Shown: positions 8,994-17,827 of the stretch, in pieces
Numbering within the stretch: position 1 is the stretch's first letter
How the letters are laid out: each line of letters opens with the position of its first letter
Assembly: GCF_001942345.1 (NCBI RefSeq)
Contig: NZ_MKKI01000042.1
Coordinates: 186,001-250,000, forward strand
DNA length: 64,000 nt
DNA from: Corynebacterium sp. CNJ-954
GTDB taxonomy: Bacteria > Actinomycetota > Actinomycetes > Mycobacteriales > Mycobacteriaceae
Reading direction: 5' to 3'
Position numbers and translations under genes: made by a program
Notes under the pieces: model-generated
Database searches by the model: none
The model's input: the letters and a program-made list of their open reading frames with translations, nothing else
What the model was told of the DNA's origin: nothing

Positions 8994-10013
8994 TCAGTCG
9001 CGCCCTCCGGACCCCCGACGCCGAATGCCGAACCAGGCCCCGAGCACCACCACGAGTGCCACCACCGCCGTCGGTATCGCCGTGGACGGGGTCGTCAGGA
9101 AGGCGACGACGGGATTCTCATCGTCCTGCCCTCCGTCCTGCCCTCCGTCGGAATCTCGGTTGCCATCGCGGATGGTGACCTCACCGTCGGCCTCATCATC
9201 GTCCGACGTCCCGTCGCCTTCGTCCTCCGGCATTGCCCCGAGATCGGGTCCGCCGCCCTCACACCCGTCGGCGAGCGCCGCCCGGAACGTCAACGGATCC
9301 ATTTCCGCACCTGCCTCGTAGAACTCCCCCATCGCCTCCGACCCCGCCGGTGTCAACGTCGCGGAGGCACCACCGTCGACTATGCCGTCAGTGACGCTGT
9401 TCCGGGAGTTGTCTCCTGAGAATGACAGGGCCGCGACATCGATACGCCCGTAGCTGTGGGGAGCGCCGTCGGTGTCATTCGACGTGACGTCGGCGACGAG
9501 GGTCCCCTCGTCGCCGGAGACACGGACCTCCGGATTCGCGACGGTCATGTCGAGAACGCCGTCATGACCGGTGAAGTTCACCGAACCGGCGAACGACAGT
9601 GCCGCATCGGCTACTTCCCCGTCCACCACAGAGACGACGCCGTCCTTCCCGTCGAAGACAAACTCGCCGTCGCTGAACACCGCGCCATTATCCGAGGTCC
9701 AACCACCGTTGGCGATGCTCGAGGTGATGTAGCTCCTGAATGATTCGCGCACACCCCACCCCATCCGGGCGTCGACGACCTTGTTCGCGGTAGGATCCTG
9801 CGGGTCACAGGATGTGTCAGTCTCGGTCGCGGGGGACGGCTGCGCAGCAACGGTTGCCGGAGCCAGAACCGCCGCGGCACCGGCGAGGGACACCAGGGTG
9901 GCTGCCACACCGGCGGAGAAACCCCTCGCGACCTGACTGTTCGGGGAACGGAGACCGGAACGGGGCGAGACGGGATTCACTGGTGACACATTCCTCGGCA
10001 TGTCGGAGATCAT
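8994..10013 (-). CDS. HtaA-domain haemin-binding surface protein
   Basis: 339 residues. The signal peptide (about 27-57, ending VAAQ) is followed by one HtaA domain (about 75-245) with the hallmark GWGVRESFRSYI, GGWTSDNGA and a conserved Tyr region (HSYGRIDVAALSF). A long acidic low-complexity linker (DEGDGTSDDDEADGEV) leads to a C-terminal membrane anchor (TAVVALVVVLGAWFGI) with a basic stop-transfer RRRGSGGRD. This is the layout of the HtaA/HtaB/ChtA haem-uptake proteins that pass haem to the HmuTUV importer, but no hmu genes are here. A DtxR-like box overlaps the promoter. ATG 10001 is an equally plausible start. Confidence 0.85.
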   Translation of the reverse strand: MISDMPRNVSPVNPVSPRSGLRSPNSQVARGFSAGVAATLVSLAGAAAVLAPATVAAQPSPATETDTSCDPQDPTANKVVDARMGWGVRESFRSYITSSIANGGWTSDNGAVFSDGEFVFDGKDGVVSVVDGEVADAALSFAGSVNFTGHDGVLDMTVANPEVRVSGDEGTLVADVTSNDTDGAPHSYGRIDVAALSFSGDNSRNSVTDGIVDGGASATLTPAGSEAMGEFYEAGAEMDPLTFRAALADGCEGGGPDLGAMPEDEGDGTSDDDEADGEVTIRDGNRDSDGGQDGGQDDENPVVAFLTTPSTAIPTAVVALVVVLGAWFGIRRRGSGGRD

Positions 10014-10018
10014 CTACA

Positions 10019-10037
10019 TTCAGTTAGGCAAGGCTAC
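10019..10037. promoter_or_regulatory. Candidate DtxR (iron) box upstream of the HtaA gene
   Basis: The 19 bases match the corynebacterial DtxR consensus TTAGGTTAGSCTAACCTAA at 13 positions, with the central GTTAGGC well kept. It lies six bases upstream of the HtaA start, where a bound repressor would block transcription. Iron-dependent repression of a haem-acquisition gene is the expected biology. Confidence 0.6.
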
Positions 10038-10118
10038 ATCGCGGTGCCTGGAGCGGCCAACCGGGGAATCCCCAGCCGGCAGCAACCGGGGTTGCCTCGC
10101 CGGAGCAGTCTCTAGCGT
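10038..10118. other. Intergenic region with small hairpins after map
   Basis: Short gap between the stop of the methionine aminopeptidase gene and the DtxR-like box. It holds the inverted repeats GCAACCCCGGTTGC and GGGGATTCCCC but no T-run, so a terminator is only possible. No gene seen. Confidence 0.35.
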
Positions 10119-10880
10119 TCAGACCGCCGTCAGGATCTCCCCACCGCCAGGACGGATGACCACCGTGTGCTCGGAGTGTGCGGCACGTGACCCGTCTACG
10201 GTGACAACGGTCCACCCGTCGTCCCCGACATCCACCCGGCTCGTGCCGGCGAACCACGGTTCGATGGCGAACGTCATACCCTCCTGCAGCTTCAAGCCGC
10301 GGTGCGCCTTACCCACGTTCGGGATAACCAGGTCACCGTGCATATGCCGTCCGATATCATGGCCGCCGTACTCAGCGTTCGGCCGGATGCCGTAGTCCTT
10401 CGCGACCGCGCCGATGGCGTGGGAGATGTCACCGAGCCGGTTTCCGACCTTCGCAGCGGCGATACCGGCGTCCAAGGCAACCCGGGTCGCCTCAATCAGC
10501 CGTTCATCCTCCTCACGGGGCGTGCCGGCAATGACAGAGACAGCACTGTCGCCACACCAACCATCGAGACTGAGCGCAAGGTCGATGCTCAACAGGTCAC
10601 CGTCGGTCAGCACAGTAGGGTGTGGGAGTCCGTGGAGGGCGCCGTCATTGAGCGACAGGCAGACGGTGTTGCGGAACGGACCGTCACCGAAGTCGGGGTC
10701 GTAGTCCCAGTAACAGGACTCCGCACCGGCATCGCTGATCAGCTCGCGGCAACGGTACTCCAGGTCCATGAGGTTGACGCCAGGCGCCACCATGCCGCTG
10801 AGGTCACTGAGAATCGTGGCGACCAAGCGCCCGGCTTCACGCATTTTCGCGATCTCTGTCGCAGTCTTGATTTCCACCAT
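10119..10880 (-). CDS. map: Methionine aminopeptidase, type I (short form)
   Basis: 253 residues; removes the initiator methionine from nascent proteins. It has the type I ligands: HGLPH, the metal Asp residues in LSIDLALSLDGWCGDSA, GHDIGRHMHGDLVIPN (His), AIEPWF (Glu) and the final SEHTVVI Glu. It lacks the N-terminal SH3-binding extension of the MapB form, so it is a compact second-copy type. It diverges from an HTH gene with a 39-base spacer containing both promoters, and the ATG at 10880 is only 10 bases after TATTAT, giving a very short leader. The pairing with a dedicated regulator suggests controlled, perhaps accessory, expression. Confidence 0.92.
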   Translation of the reverse strand: MVEIKTATEIAKMREAGRLVATILSDLSGMVAPGVNLMDLEYRCRELISDAGAESCYWDYDPDFGDGPFRNTVCLSLNDGALHGLPHPTVLTDGDLLSIDLALSLDGWCGDSAVSVIAGTPREEDERLIEATRVALDAGIAAAKVGNRLGDISHAIGAVAKDYGIRPNAEYGGHDIGRHMHGDLVIPNVGKAHRGLKLQEGMTFAIEPWFAGTSRVDVGDDGWTVVTVDGSRAAHSEHTVVIRPGGGEILTAV

Positions 10881-10883
10881 GAA

Positions 10884-10899
10884 CGGTACAATAATACCG
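10884..10899. promoter_or_regulatory. Operator with overlapping divergent -10 elements (map / HTH regulator)
   Basis: Inverted repeat CGGTA-N6-TACCG in the 39-base spacer. It contains TACAAT (10887-10892), a good -10 for the rightward HTH gene, and on the other strand TATTAT (10891-10896), a good -10 for map. One bound dimer would shut both promoters. Autoregulation by the adjacent HTH protein is inferred. Confidence 0.6.
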
Positions 10900-10919
10900 G
10901 TAGACGAAAAGGAGCAACT

Positions 10920-11195
10920 GTGGTCAGAAATCCACTCACAGAGTCAGAGATCGAAGCAGGACGGCGCATCGGCCAGATCCTGCGGGACGCCCGGAACCAT
11001 GCCGACCGGACGCTCACTGCGGTCGCAGAGGAAGCTGGCATCTCTGCTGAGACGCTTCGCAAGATCGAGACCGGGAGACTGCCCTCCCCCGCTTTCGGTA
11101 CCGTGGTGCGTCTCTGTAGAGCTCTTGAACTGGACATCCGCTCCATGGCTGACGTCTGGGAGCACTGCACGGCAGGCGTTGTGCCGGTGGCGTAA
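10920..11195 (+). CDS. XRE-family helix-turn-helix regulator (91 aa)
   Basis: 91 residues from GTG 10920, which is preceded by AAAAGGAG at good spacing; the upstream open frame has no start with comparable support. Residues 15-75 form a Cro/C1-type HTH: RRIGQILRDARNHADRTLTAVAEEAGIS then AETLRKIETGRLPSPAFGTVVRLCRALELDI. No further domain, so it is a DNA-binding-only repressor. It diverges from map and the shared spacer holds a palindrome that covers both promoters, so it probably regulates itself and map. What signal it reads cannot be told. Confidence 0.8.
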   Translation: MVRNPLTESEIEAGRRIGQILRDARNHADRTLTAVAEEAGISAETLRKIETGRLPSPAFGTVVRLCRALELDIRSMADVWEHCTAGVVPVA

Positions 11196-11307
11196 TCCGC
11201 CGCTCGCAGGGATCAGATCGGCCCAGCGCGTAGTCAAAATGTAGTCACGGAGGCCGTTTCCGGCGGGGACCAGGTGCCCGACGTCATCTCCGTTGCCTGG
11301 TCAGTAG
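11196..11307. other. Intergenic region after the HTH gene
   Basis: No gene seen. GTAGTCA occurs twice, 12 bases apart (near 11230 and 11242), beside the 3' end of tRNA-Val, a place where integrative elements insert. This may be coincidence; no matching repeat was found on the other side. Confidence 0.3.
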
Positions 11308-11383
11308 TGGTGCGCACTGACGGGTTCGAACCGCCGACCTGCTGGGTGTAAACCAGCTGCTCTTCCAGCTGAGCTAAATGCGC
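11308..11383 (-). tRNA. tRNA-Val (anticodon TAC)
   Basis: Read leftward: acceptor GCGCATT pairs with AGTGCGC, discriminator A, and CCA is encoded (11308-11310). D arm GCTC...GAGC, anticodon loop GTTTACA with TAC, and T loop TTCGAAC are all regular. 76 bases including CCA. Confidence 0.95.
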
Positions 11384-11434
11384 GTCATCCCCACACGGTC
11401 GGAACACGACCGCTCAACGGGAACCTCTAGAACT

Positions 11435-11863
11435 CTAGCGCTTTGTGCCGCCGGGTACCAGACAGGCCCCCTGCCAGCTGCCGAGCCGCGTCGATGTCGT
11501 CTGGACCAGACCCGCGACCTGAGCGGATTCGGCGATCTCACCGGGCTCCACCGTCCCAGCGGTGCCCGCTGCCGGGGTCAGCAACCAGATCCGACCGGAT
11601 TCCCCGAGATTCCTCGTCGCATCGACGAGCCCGTCGACGAGGTCACCGTCGTCGTGGCGCCACCACAGCAGGACAACGTCGACCATCTCGTCGGTCTCTT
11701 CGTCCAGAAGAGCTTCGCCGATGACCTCCTCGAGGCCTTCACTGATCGAGCTGTCAGCATCTTCGTCCCAACCGAGCTCCTGCACGATCTGGCCGTTGGT
11801 CACATCCAACATCTCTGCCCAGTCCTGTCCTTCGTGCACTGCTGCGCCGGAGGCGTCTCCCAC
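11435..11863 (-). CDS. DUF3052 family protein (Rv2239c-like)
   Basis: 142 residues from GTG 11863. Conserved family text: GQDWAEMLDVTNGQIVQELGWDEDAD, then DEMVDVVLLWWRHDDGDLVDGLVDA, WLLTP and a C-terminal AGLVQTTSTRLGSWQGACLV. The function is unknown; it is a small acidic soluble protein. The frame extends another 31 codons upstream to an ATG at 11956, but that stretch is basic and unlike the family, so the GTG is preferred (AAAGG 14-18 bases upstream, weak). As in M. tuberculosis (Rv2239c next to aceE Rv2241), it lies beside aceE, transcribed away from it. Confidence 0.82.
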   Translation of the reverse strand: MGDASGAAVHEGQDWAEMLDVTNGQIVQELGWDEDADSSISEGLEEVIGEALLDEETDEMVDVVLLWWRHDDGDLVDGLVDATRNLGESGRIWLLTPAAGTAGTVEPGEIAESAQVAGLVQTTSTRLGSWQGACLVPGGTKR

Positions 11864-12216
11864 TTGCGGTTCCCTGACCTTTCGTCTGATATTTCTGGTG
11901 CCATTACTTGTTGCACCCTCTGTGAGGGTACTTCGCGTAGATCTTCCGAGTGGCATATTTCACCATTCGCACGGAGCCCCTATGCTGCACGAGCCGCGTT
12001 GAACGCGACACCCCGCAGTTCAAGGCACCGATCTCCCCTGCATAGTAGGGGAAGTATCTGGTCATGGCTAGACGACGAGCCAACTTCGCCGCCCTCGCGC
12101 TGGAATTACCCGCCAGGGTCTTCCGTAGTATCGGACAGTGACAGACCGTCGACAGGCGCCGCAGTCGTAATCCTGAACTGCGGGGCACGTCCTTTCCCGT
12201 ACCCAGGAGGAGCGTC
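11864..12216. promoter_or_regulatory. Divergent promoter region between DUF3052 gene and aceE
   Basis: About 350 bases without a recognised gene. Immediately before aceE is a strong ribosome site (AGGAGGAG, 12206-12213), and TAATCC near 12170 could be its -10 hexamer. A 25-codon reading frame (12064-12141, MARRRANF...) is present but has no convincing ribosome site. Upstream control of pyruvate dehydrogenase would act here; no clear operator is seen. Confidence 0.4.
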
Positions 12217-15029
12217 ATGACAACTGCATCCAGCAGGTCACCCAAGTCCGACTCGTCGGACAGCAATTTCAGCAGTATCCGCGACGGCGTCGCGTCATAT
12301 CTCCGGGATTCCGACCCCGAGGAAACCAGGGAGTGGATGGACTCGCTCGACGGCCTCCTCGGGGACGCCGGCCCCGAACGCGCCAGGTACCTGATGCTGC
12401 GCCTGCTGGAACGCGCCTCCGCCAAACGCGTCCCGATGCCGCCGTTGCTCTCGACGGACTACGTGAACACCATCCCCACGACGATGGAACCGGAGTTCCC
12501 CGGCGACGAGGACATGGAGAAGCGCTACCGTCGCTGGATCCGCTGGAACGCCGCGGTAATGGTCCACCGCGCCCAGCGCCCCGGAATCGGCGTCGGCGGC
12601 CACATCTCGTCCTACGCCTCCGCCGCCGCGCTCTACGAAGTCGGTTTCAACCACTTCTTCCGCGGTAAGGACCACCCCGGTGGCGGCGACCACGTCTACT
12701 TCCAGGGGCACGCCTCCCCGGGTGTGTACGCCCGCGCCTTCCTCGAGGGACGCCTGTCCGAGGAAGAGATGGACGCCTTCCGCCAGGAGAAGAGCAAGCC
12801 CGGAAAGGGAATGCCCAGCTACCCGCACCCGCACGGCATGCCTGAATTCTGGGAGTTCCCCACGGTCTCCATGGGTCTCGGCCCCATGAACGCGATCTAC
12901 CAGGCACGGTTCGACCGCTACCTGCACGACCGCGGCATCAAGGACACCTCCGACCAGCACACCTGGGCCTTCCTCGGTGACGGTGAGATGGATGAGCCGG
13001 AGTCCCGCGGACTCATCCAGCAGGCTGCTCTGTACAACCTGGACAACCTGACCTTCGTGGTCAACTGCAACCTCCAGCGTCTCGACGGCCCTGTCCGCGG
13101 CAACACCAAGATCATCCAGGAACTCGAGAGTTTCTTCCGGGGTGCCGGCTGGAACGTCATCAAGGTCGTCTGGGCGCGTGAGTGGGACGACCTTCTCGCC
13201 AAGGACAAGGACGGCGACCTCGTCAACGTCATGAACACCACGCCGGACGGCGACTACCAGACCTTCAAGGCCAAGGACGGCGCCTACGTCCGCAAGTACT
13301 TCTTCGAGAAGAACCCGGAGACGGCGAAGCTTGTCGAGGACATGACCGACGAGGAGATCTTCGCTCTCCGCCGCGGCGGGCACGACTACCGCAAGATCTA
13401 CGCCGCCTACCAGCGCGCCCTGGAGACCAAGGATCAGCCGACGGTGATCCTCGCCCACACCATCAAGGGGTACGGGCTCGGCCACAACTTCGAGGGCCGT
13501 AACGCCACCCACCAGATGAAGAAGCTGGCGCTGGAGGACCTCAAGCAGTTCCGCACCAAGCAGGAGATCCCGATCTCCGACGAGGAACTCGAAAAGGACC
13601 CCTACCTGCCCCCGTACTTCAACCCGGGTCCCGACTCACCCGAGGTGCGCTACATGCTCGAACGCCGCAAGGAGCTCGGTGGCGCCGTCCCGGAGCGCCG
13701 GAACTCCTACACGCCGCTGCAGGTTCCGGAGGTCAAGGACGTCGCCAAGAGCGTGCTGAAGGGGTCCGGCAACCAGGAGGTCGCCACGACCATGGCGCTG
13801 GTGCGCGCACTCAAGGACCTGATGCGCGACCCGGAGATCAAGAAGCGTCTCGTCCCGATCATTCCCGACGAGGCCCGTACGTTCGGTATGGACGCCTGGT
13901 TCCCGACGCTCAAGATCTACAACAACCACGGCCAGAACTACACGCCGGTGGACGCCGACCTCATGCTCTCGTACAAGGAGGCCACCACCGGCCAGATCCT
14001 GCACGAGGGCATCAACGAGGCAGGCTCCGTCGCGTCCTTCACCGCCGCGGCGACGCCTACGCGACCCACGGCGAGCCGATGATCCCGCTGTACATCTTCT
14101 ACGCGATGTTCGGTTTCCAGCGCACCGGCGACGGCATCTGGGCCGCCGCAGACCAGATGGCCCGCGGTTTCCTCATCGGTGCCACCGCCGGACGTACCAC
14201 GCTGACCGGTGAGGGCCTCCAGCACATGGACGGTCACTCGCTGCTGCTCGCGGCCACGAACCCGGCCGTCGTCGCATGGGATCCGGCCTTCGGCTACGAG
14301 ATCGCCTACATCCTTCGGGACGGTATCCAGCGCATGTACGGTGACGGTTCCGGTGAGGACAACCAGGGCGAGAACGTCATCTACTACCTCACCGCCTACA
14401 ATGAGCCGGTCCATCAGCCGGCCGCACCGGACGACCTGGACGTCGAGGGTCTGCTCAAGGGCATCTACCTCTACTCCCCCGCCGACCGGCTGATCGGCAC
14501 CGGGGCGAACTCCGCCGGCGACGCCGGTGCTGCCCCGGAGACCGACCTGCAGGCCAATATCCTGGCGTCCGGCGTCGGAGTCACCGAGGCCATCCGCGCC
14601 AAGGAGATGCTGCGTGAGAATTACGACGTCAACGTCTCCCTGTACTCGGTCACGTCCTGGACCGAACTCGCCCGCGAAGGCGCCGCGCTGTCCCGGGACG
14701 CCCTGCGCCACCCGAGCGCCGAGACCCGGACCCCGTATGTCACCGAGGTGCTGAACAAGGCCTCGGGCCCGTTCGTCGGTGTGTCGGACTTCGCCACGGA
14801 CCTGCCCGAGCAGATCCGCGCCTACGTCCCCGGTGACTACTCGACACTGGGCTGCGACGGCTTCGGCTTCGCCGACACCCGTGCCGCGGCACGTCGGTTC
14901 TTCAACTCCGACGCCGAGTCGATCGTCGTGGCTGTGCTCTCCGCCCTCGCGCGCGAAGGCAAGGTCAGCTGGGACGATGTCAACGACGCCGCCGACGAGC
15001 TGAACCTGACGGACCCGACGAAGGCGTAG
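12217..15029 (+). CDS. aceE: Pyruvate dehydrogenase E1 component (AceE), frameshifted near 14048
   Basis: Homodimeric E1 that decarboxylates pyruvate with thiamine diphosphate and acetylates E2; about 937 residues if the frame is repaired. The first frame (12217-14082) has the ThDP motif [13 protein letters not shown]...NCN (near residue 254), [21 protein letters not shown], and HTIKGYGLG. It goes off frame after [14 protein letters not shown]; the second frame (14079-15029) resumes at [31 protein letters not shown]. One base lost in the GCCGCGGCG tract (14046-14051) explains it; GCCGGC would read [18 protein letters not shown], the family sequence. As written, the stop and the downstream ATG overlap as ATGA, but a split enzyme is unlikely. 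Strong AGGAGG ribosome site. Confidence 0.9.
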
Positions 15030-15101
15030 CACCGGCTCCCGGACCGTCTGTTGGTAATGTGGTGCCCGACAGGTACGGGACCACAGAACCCAGAAAGGTC
15101 G

Positions 15102-15485
15102 ATGTCCGTGGAGATCTCATCGGATGCCCGAGACAAGCTCGCCGAGAAACTCGGCGGTGACCCCGCCGTGGCAGAGGGCGGGGCAGCCAAGGGGACGCGT
15201 CCGTCCCGCAACGCCCGCAGCACCTCCGTCGACCCGGTGACACGGATCTCGATGATCATCGAGGACGCCACCGGCGTCGACGTCGAAGAGATCAGCGCCG
15301 ACAGCGACCTGACCGACGACCTCCACATCGACTCGGTCTCGCGCATCGACATCGCCATCCGCATCGAAGATGCTTTCGGCGTACGGGTCGAGGAAGAGGA
15401 CCTGGACGCGGCACGTACCGTCCGGGACATCGTGCGGTTCGTCGAATCCCGTACCCCCGGTACCACGCAGACGGAAAACTCCTAG
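15102..15485 (+). CDS. acpM: Acyl carrier protein (AcpM-like, N-terminally extended)
   Basis: 127 residues. The C-terminal 80 residues are an ACP fold: ISMIIEDATGVDVEEISADSDLTDDLHIDSVSRIDIAIRIEDAFGVRVEEEDLDAARTVRDIVRFV, with the phosphopantetheine serine in HIDSVS (DSV in place of the common DSL). About 45 residues of charged N-terminus precede it, unlike the minimal fatty-acid ACP. The ATG at 15102 follows AAAGG at normal spacing. It lies 72 bases after aceE, as acpM does in related corynebacteria, and is followed after 4 bases by a serine hydrolase, so the two are probably co-transcribed. Confidence 0.85.
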   Translation: MSVEISSDARDKLAEKLGGDPAVAEGGAAKGTRPSRNARSTSVDPVTRISMIIEDATGVDVEEISADSDLTDDLHIDSVSRIDIAIRIEDAFGVRVEEEDLDAARTVRDIVRFVESRTPGTTQTENS

Positions 15486-15489
15486 CTGC

Positions 15490-16353
15490 ATGTCCGTGCA
15501 GGGGGCGCTCAGTGACGTCGGTACCTGGCCGGTGGACACGGTGGCCGCGGGGGTCCTCAGCGGCGCGGGGACATCAGTGTACGGGGACACCGGAAGACTG
15601 TTCCCCCTGGCCAGCGTCAGCAAGCTGATCACGGCCTACAGCGTCCTCATCGCCGTCGAGGAAGGCGCATTCGACCTCGACGACACCGTCGCCGACATCG
15701 GTTCGGAGTACGACTCCTCCGTCGAGGGGCCTGCGGACGCCACGGTGCGTGAGCTGCTCAGTCACGCCTCCGGTGTCGGTATGCAGTCACGGCAGCGGGA
15801 GAAGCCCGCCCGGTCTCGTCGCATCTACTCCTCCGCCGGGTACGAGATTCTCGCCGATCTCGTGTCTGCGACCGGTATCCCGTTCACCGAGTACACGCGT
15901 GCGGCCGTATGCGAACCGCTGGGAATATCTGCGGACGCGGTGGATCTCTCGGGTTCGGCCGGGCATGGTTTCAGCTCCTCCGTCGACACCCTTCTTGTCC
16001 TCGCCACGGAGTTCCTCTCCCCCACGCTGGTCTCCACACAGACGTGGGACGATGCACTGTCCGTCCAGTACAGGGACCTCGACGGCATCGTCCCGGGCTA
16101 CGGACGCCAGGTCCCCTGCCCCTGGGGGCTGGGTGCCGAGGCTCACGGCACCAAGTCTCCCCACTGGATGGGGCGGACGATGCCGCAGGACGTCACCGGC
16201 CACTTCGGTCAGTCGGGGACGTTCCTGTGGTTCCACCGCCCCACCGGCCGGGCAGCCGTCGTCCTGACTGACCGTGATTTCGGCCCGTGGGCGAAAGACC
16301 GCTGGGACGGGTTCAACGACCGACTCTGGGCTGAGCTTCAGCCGAGCAGCTGA
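15490..16353 (+). CDS. Serine hydrolase, beta-lactamase/DD-peptidase-like
   Basis: 287 residues. The class C/esterase catalytic pattern is present: S42-VSK45 (SxxK), Y113-SS115 in place of YxN, and GHFGQSG near residue 240 in the KTG position. It has no signal peptide, so it acts in the cytoplasm, more like an esterase or amidase than a wall-active peptidase. It begins 4 bases after the ACP stop, so a role in acyl transfer or thioester cleavage linked to that carrier is possible but unproven. Its 3' end overlaps the convergent SRPBCC gene by 16 bases. Confidence 0.75.
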   Translation: MSVQGALSDVGTWPVDTVAAGVLSGAGTSVYGDTGRLFPLASVSKLITAYSVLIAVEEGAFDLDDTVADIGSEYDSSVEGPADATVRELLSHASGVGMQSRQREKPARSRRIYSSAGYEILADLVSATGIPFTEYTRAAVCEPLGISADAVDLSGSAGHGFSSSVDTLLVLATEFLSPTLVSTQTWDDALSVQYRDLDGIVPGYGRQVPCPWGLGAEAHGTKSPHWMGRTMPQDVTGHFGQSGTFLWFHRPTGRAAVVLTDRDFGPWAKDRWDGFNDRLWAELQPSS

Positions 16354-17339
16354 TCCAGCCTCGCGTAGCTCATCTCCATCCCGTCCACCATGCCGGTTCC
16401 GAGAATCATGTCTCGGGCGGCCACCCCCGGATACGTGACGACCAACGTCAACAACGTTCCGTCCGCCACCGGGGAGAATGTCAGATCGTTGCGAGTCTCC
16501 GGTCCGTCCGCCACCGGTGTGCCCTCACCGTCGGTCATCATCTCCGTGGTGACGATGCGGTAGGGTTCCTCGGACTCCAGAACTGTACCGGTGAAGCCGA
16601 ACGCTTCAGCGTCCCGGCCCTCCGCGGCCACATCCTGGGCCCAACCGAACCGGTAATTCTCCCCGACCGTGGTGGTCACGTCGCACACCGGCATCGACCA
16701 GCCGTCCGGGCCGAGCTGCCAGCGCCGGAGCACATCAGCATCATGGTGTGCCCTCCATGCCCCCTCGACCTCCCCGGGAAGCACACGGTTGATCCTGACA
16801 AGCGTGTCCCCGAGGATCGTCAGCCGCGTCTTCGCACCGGGAGCGGCTGTGTCAGGGTCCGCCAGCACGGCGTCGAGTTGGCTCAGAGCCGCCTCCATCC
16901 CCTCTGCCATGCCCATCTCGAGCATGTCCTGCATCTCCGAGTCACTGGCAAAGGATGTCAGCATGGTCATTGTCGACCCTTGGTCGGTGTCATCGAACCG
17001 GAATGACATTGTCACCTCCGGGGTCTGCGGATTCGGTGTGCCGGACTCGTCGGCGAACCCGTCCCGCACCGTGAACGAGTGCGGCGCGTTGACCTCGGTG
17101 AAGGTCCAGTAGCCTGCGGACCTGTCACCCTCTGGGCCTGTCATGAAATAGTGGGAACGGCCGCCGACGGCGACATCATGACGGGGGAAGGTTGCCGGAT
17201 AGGTCGGTGGTCCCCAGAAACGTTCGAGCTGATTCGGGTCGGCGTAGGCGTTCCAGAGCCTCCTGGCGGAGACGGGATAGTCGGCGATGATCTCGATGGT
17301 CGAGTCACCGGTGTTCTTGTTGACAGTACGCACGGGCAT
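16338..17339 (-). CDS. Double SRPBCC (AHSA1/Bet v1-like) domain protein
   Basis: 333 residues from ATG 17339, well placed after GAAGGAG; the frame extends upstream without support. Two tandem START-like domains: residues 1-160 (STIEIIADYPVSARRLWNAYADPNQLERFWGPP ... MTMLTSFAS) and 170-333 (VRINRVLPGEVEGAWRAHHDADVLRRWQLGPDGWSMPVCD ... GTLLTLVVTYPG). Each carries the hydrophobic-cavity fold typical of Activator of Hsp90 ATPase-like proteins, which bind small hydrophobic ligands. Proteins of this type often accompany ArsR regulators; none is adjacent here. No catalytic function can be assigned. Confidence 0.8.
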   Translation of the reverse strand: MPVRTVNKNTGDSTIEIIADYPVSARRLWNAYADPNQLERFWGPPTYPATFPRHDVAVGGRSHYFMTGPEGDRSAGYWTFTEVNAPHSFTVRDGFADESGTPNPQTPEVTMSFRFDDTDQGSTMTMLTSFASDSEMQDMLEMGMAEGMEAALSQLDAVLADPDTAAPGAKTRLTILGDTLVRINRVLPGEVEGAWRAHHDADVLRRWQLGPDGWSMPVCDVTTTVGENYRFGWAQDVAAEGRDAEAFGFTGTVLESEEPYRIVTTEMMTDGEGTPVADGPETRNDLTFSPVADGTLLTLVVTYPGVAARDMILGTGMVDGMEMSYARLDQLLG

Positions 17340-17790
17340 GGCGGGCGCTCCTTCAGCGGGAGATCCAGTATATGCACAGCGCACAGGATCCGGGTAGGGC
17401 TTACCGGGTGTGCGGTGCAATGCGGCGTGTGGGCGGTGAGTATGGGCGATGCGTGTGGGCGTACCCGAATCACGGTTTCGCTGCCACGGTTCAGCGGATT
17501 TCGGTACGCTTCCACTGCCATTGACCCGATCGTGAAACCGTCGCTGCACGGCTCCCCCTACTCAGGTCCAGAAGTCGAGCTCGCCGAGATTGAGGTGCTC
17601 GACGACTGACATCGTTCAGCGACTGGCCGCGTATCCCGCTCACTCGGATGGCCGGAGCATCATGGGGAACTGCAACTGAAGCACCGGCACTTGGAAGCGA
17701 TCCGAGTCGCGGAGGATCCACCGAGATTTCTTGGGCACTTCTTGGTCACCTGCCGTGTTATCCAGGTCGTGCGGGGGTGGGACACGCGAA
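17340..17790. other. Intergenic region, with a possible gene fragment
   Basis: About 450 bases. The first 60 hold the ribosome site and presumably the promoter of the SRPBCC gene. From 17514 to 17609 the plus strand reads like the C-terminus of a protein (...SPYSGPEVELAEIEVLDD, stop) with no start or upstream domain, suggesting the remnant of a lost gene; I do not recognise the family. Nothing else convincing before the tRNA terminator. Confidence 0.35.
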
Positions 17791-17822
17791 AACCCCCGAC
17801 CATTAGATCTGGTCAGGGGTTG
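17791..17822 (-). terminator. Terminator of tRNA-Asn
   Basis: On the minus strand, AACCCCTGACC pairs with GGTCGGGGGTT around an AGATCTAAT loop, followed by TTTTCG. It lies just downstream of tRNA-Asn. Confidence 0.75.
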
Positions 17823-17827
17823 TTATG

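Noticed and set aside
12064-12141. 25-codon leader peptide before aceE
   Set aside because: Starts with ATG and has a stop, but lacks a ribosome site and a TANNNT-N7 promoter; not enough to call.
12295-13512. 405-codon leftward frame opposite aceE
   Set aside because: Shadow of aceE codon usage; AceE motifs on the other strand are clear.
14079-15029. Natural split of AceE into two coupled proteins (ATGA overlap)
   Set aside because: The break lies within the conserved core, and a single added base restores the family sequence; six other genes show the same kind of loss.
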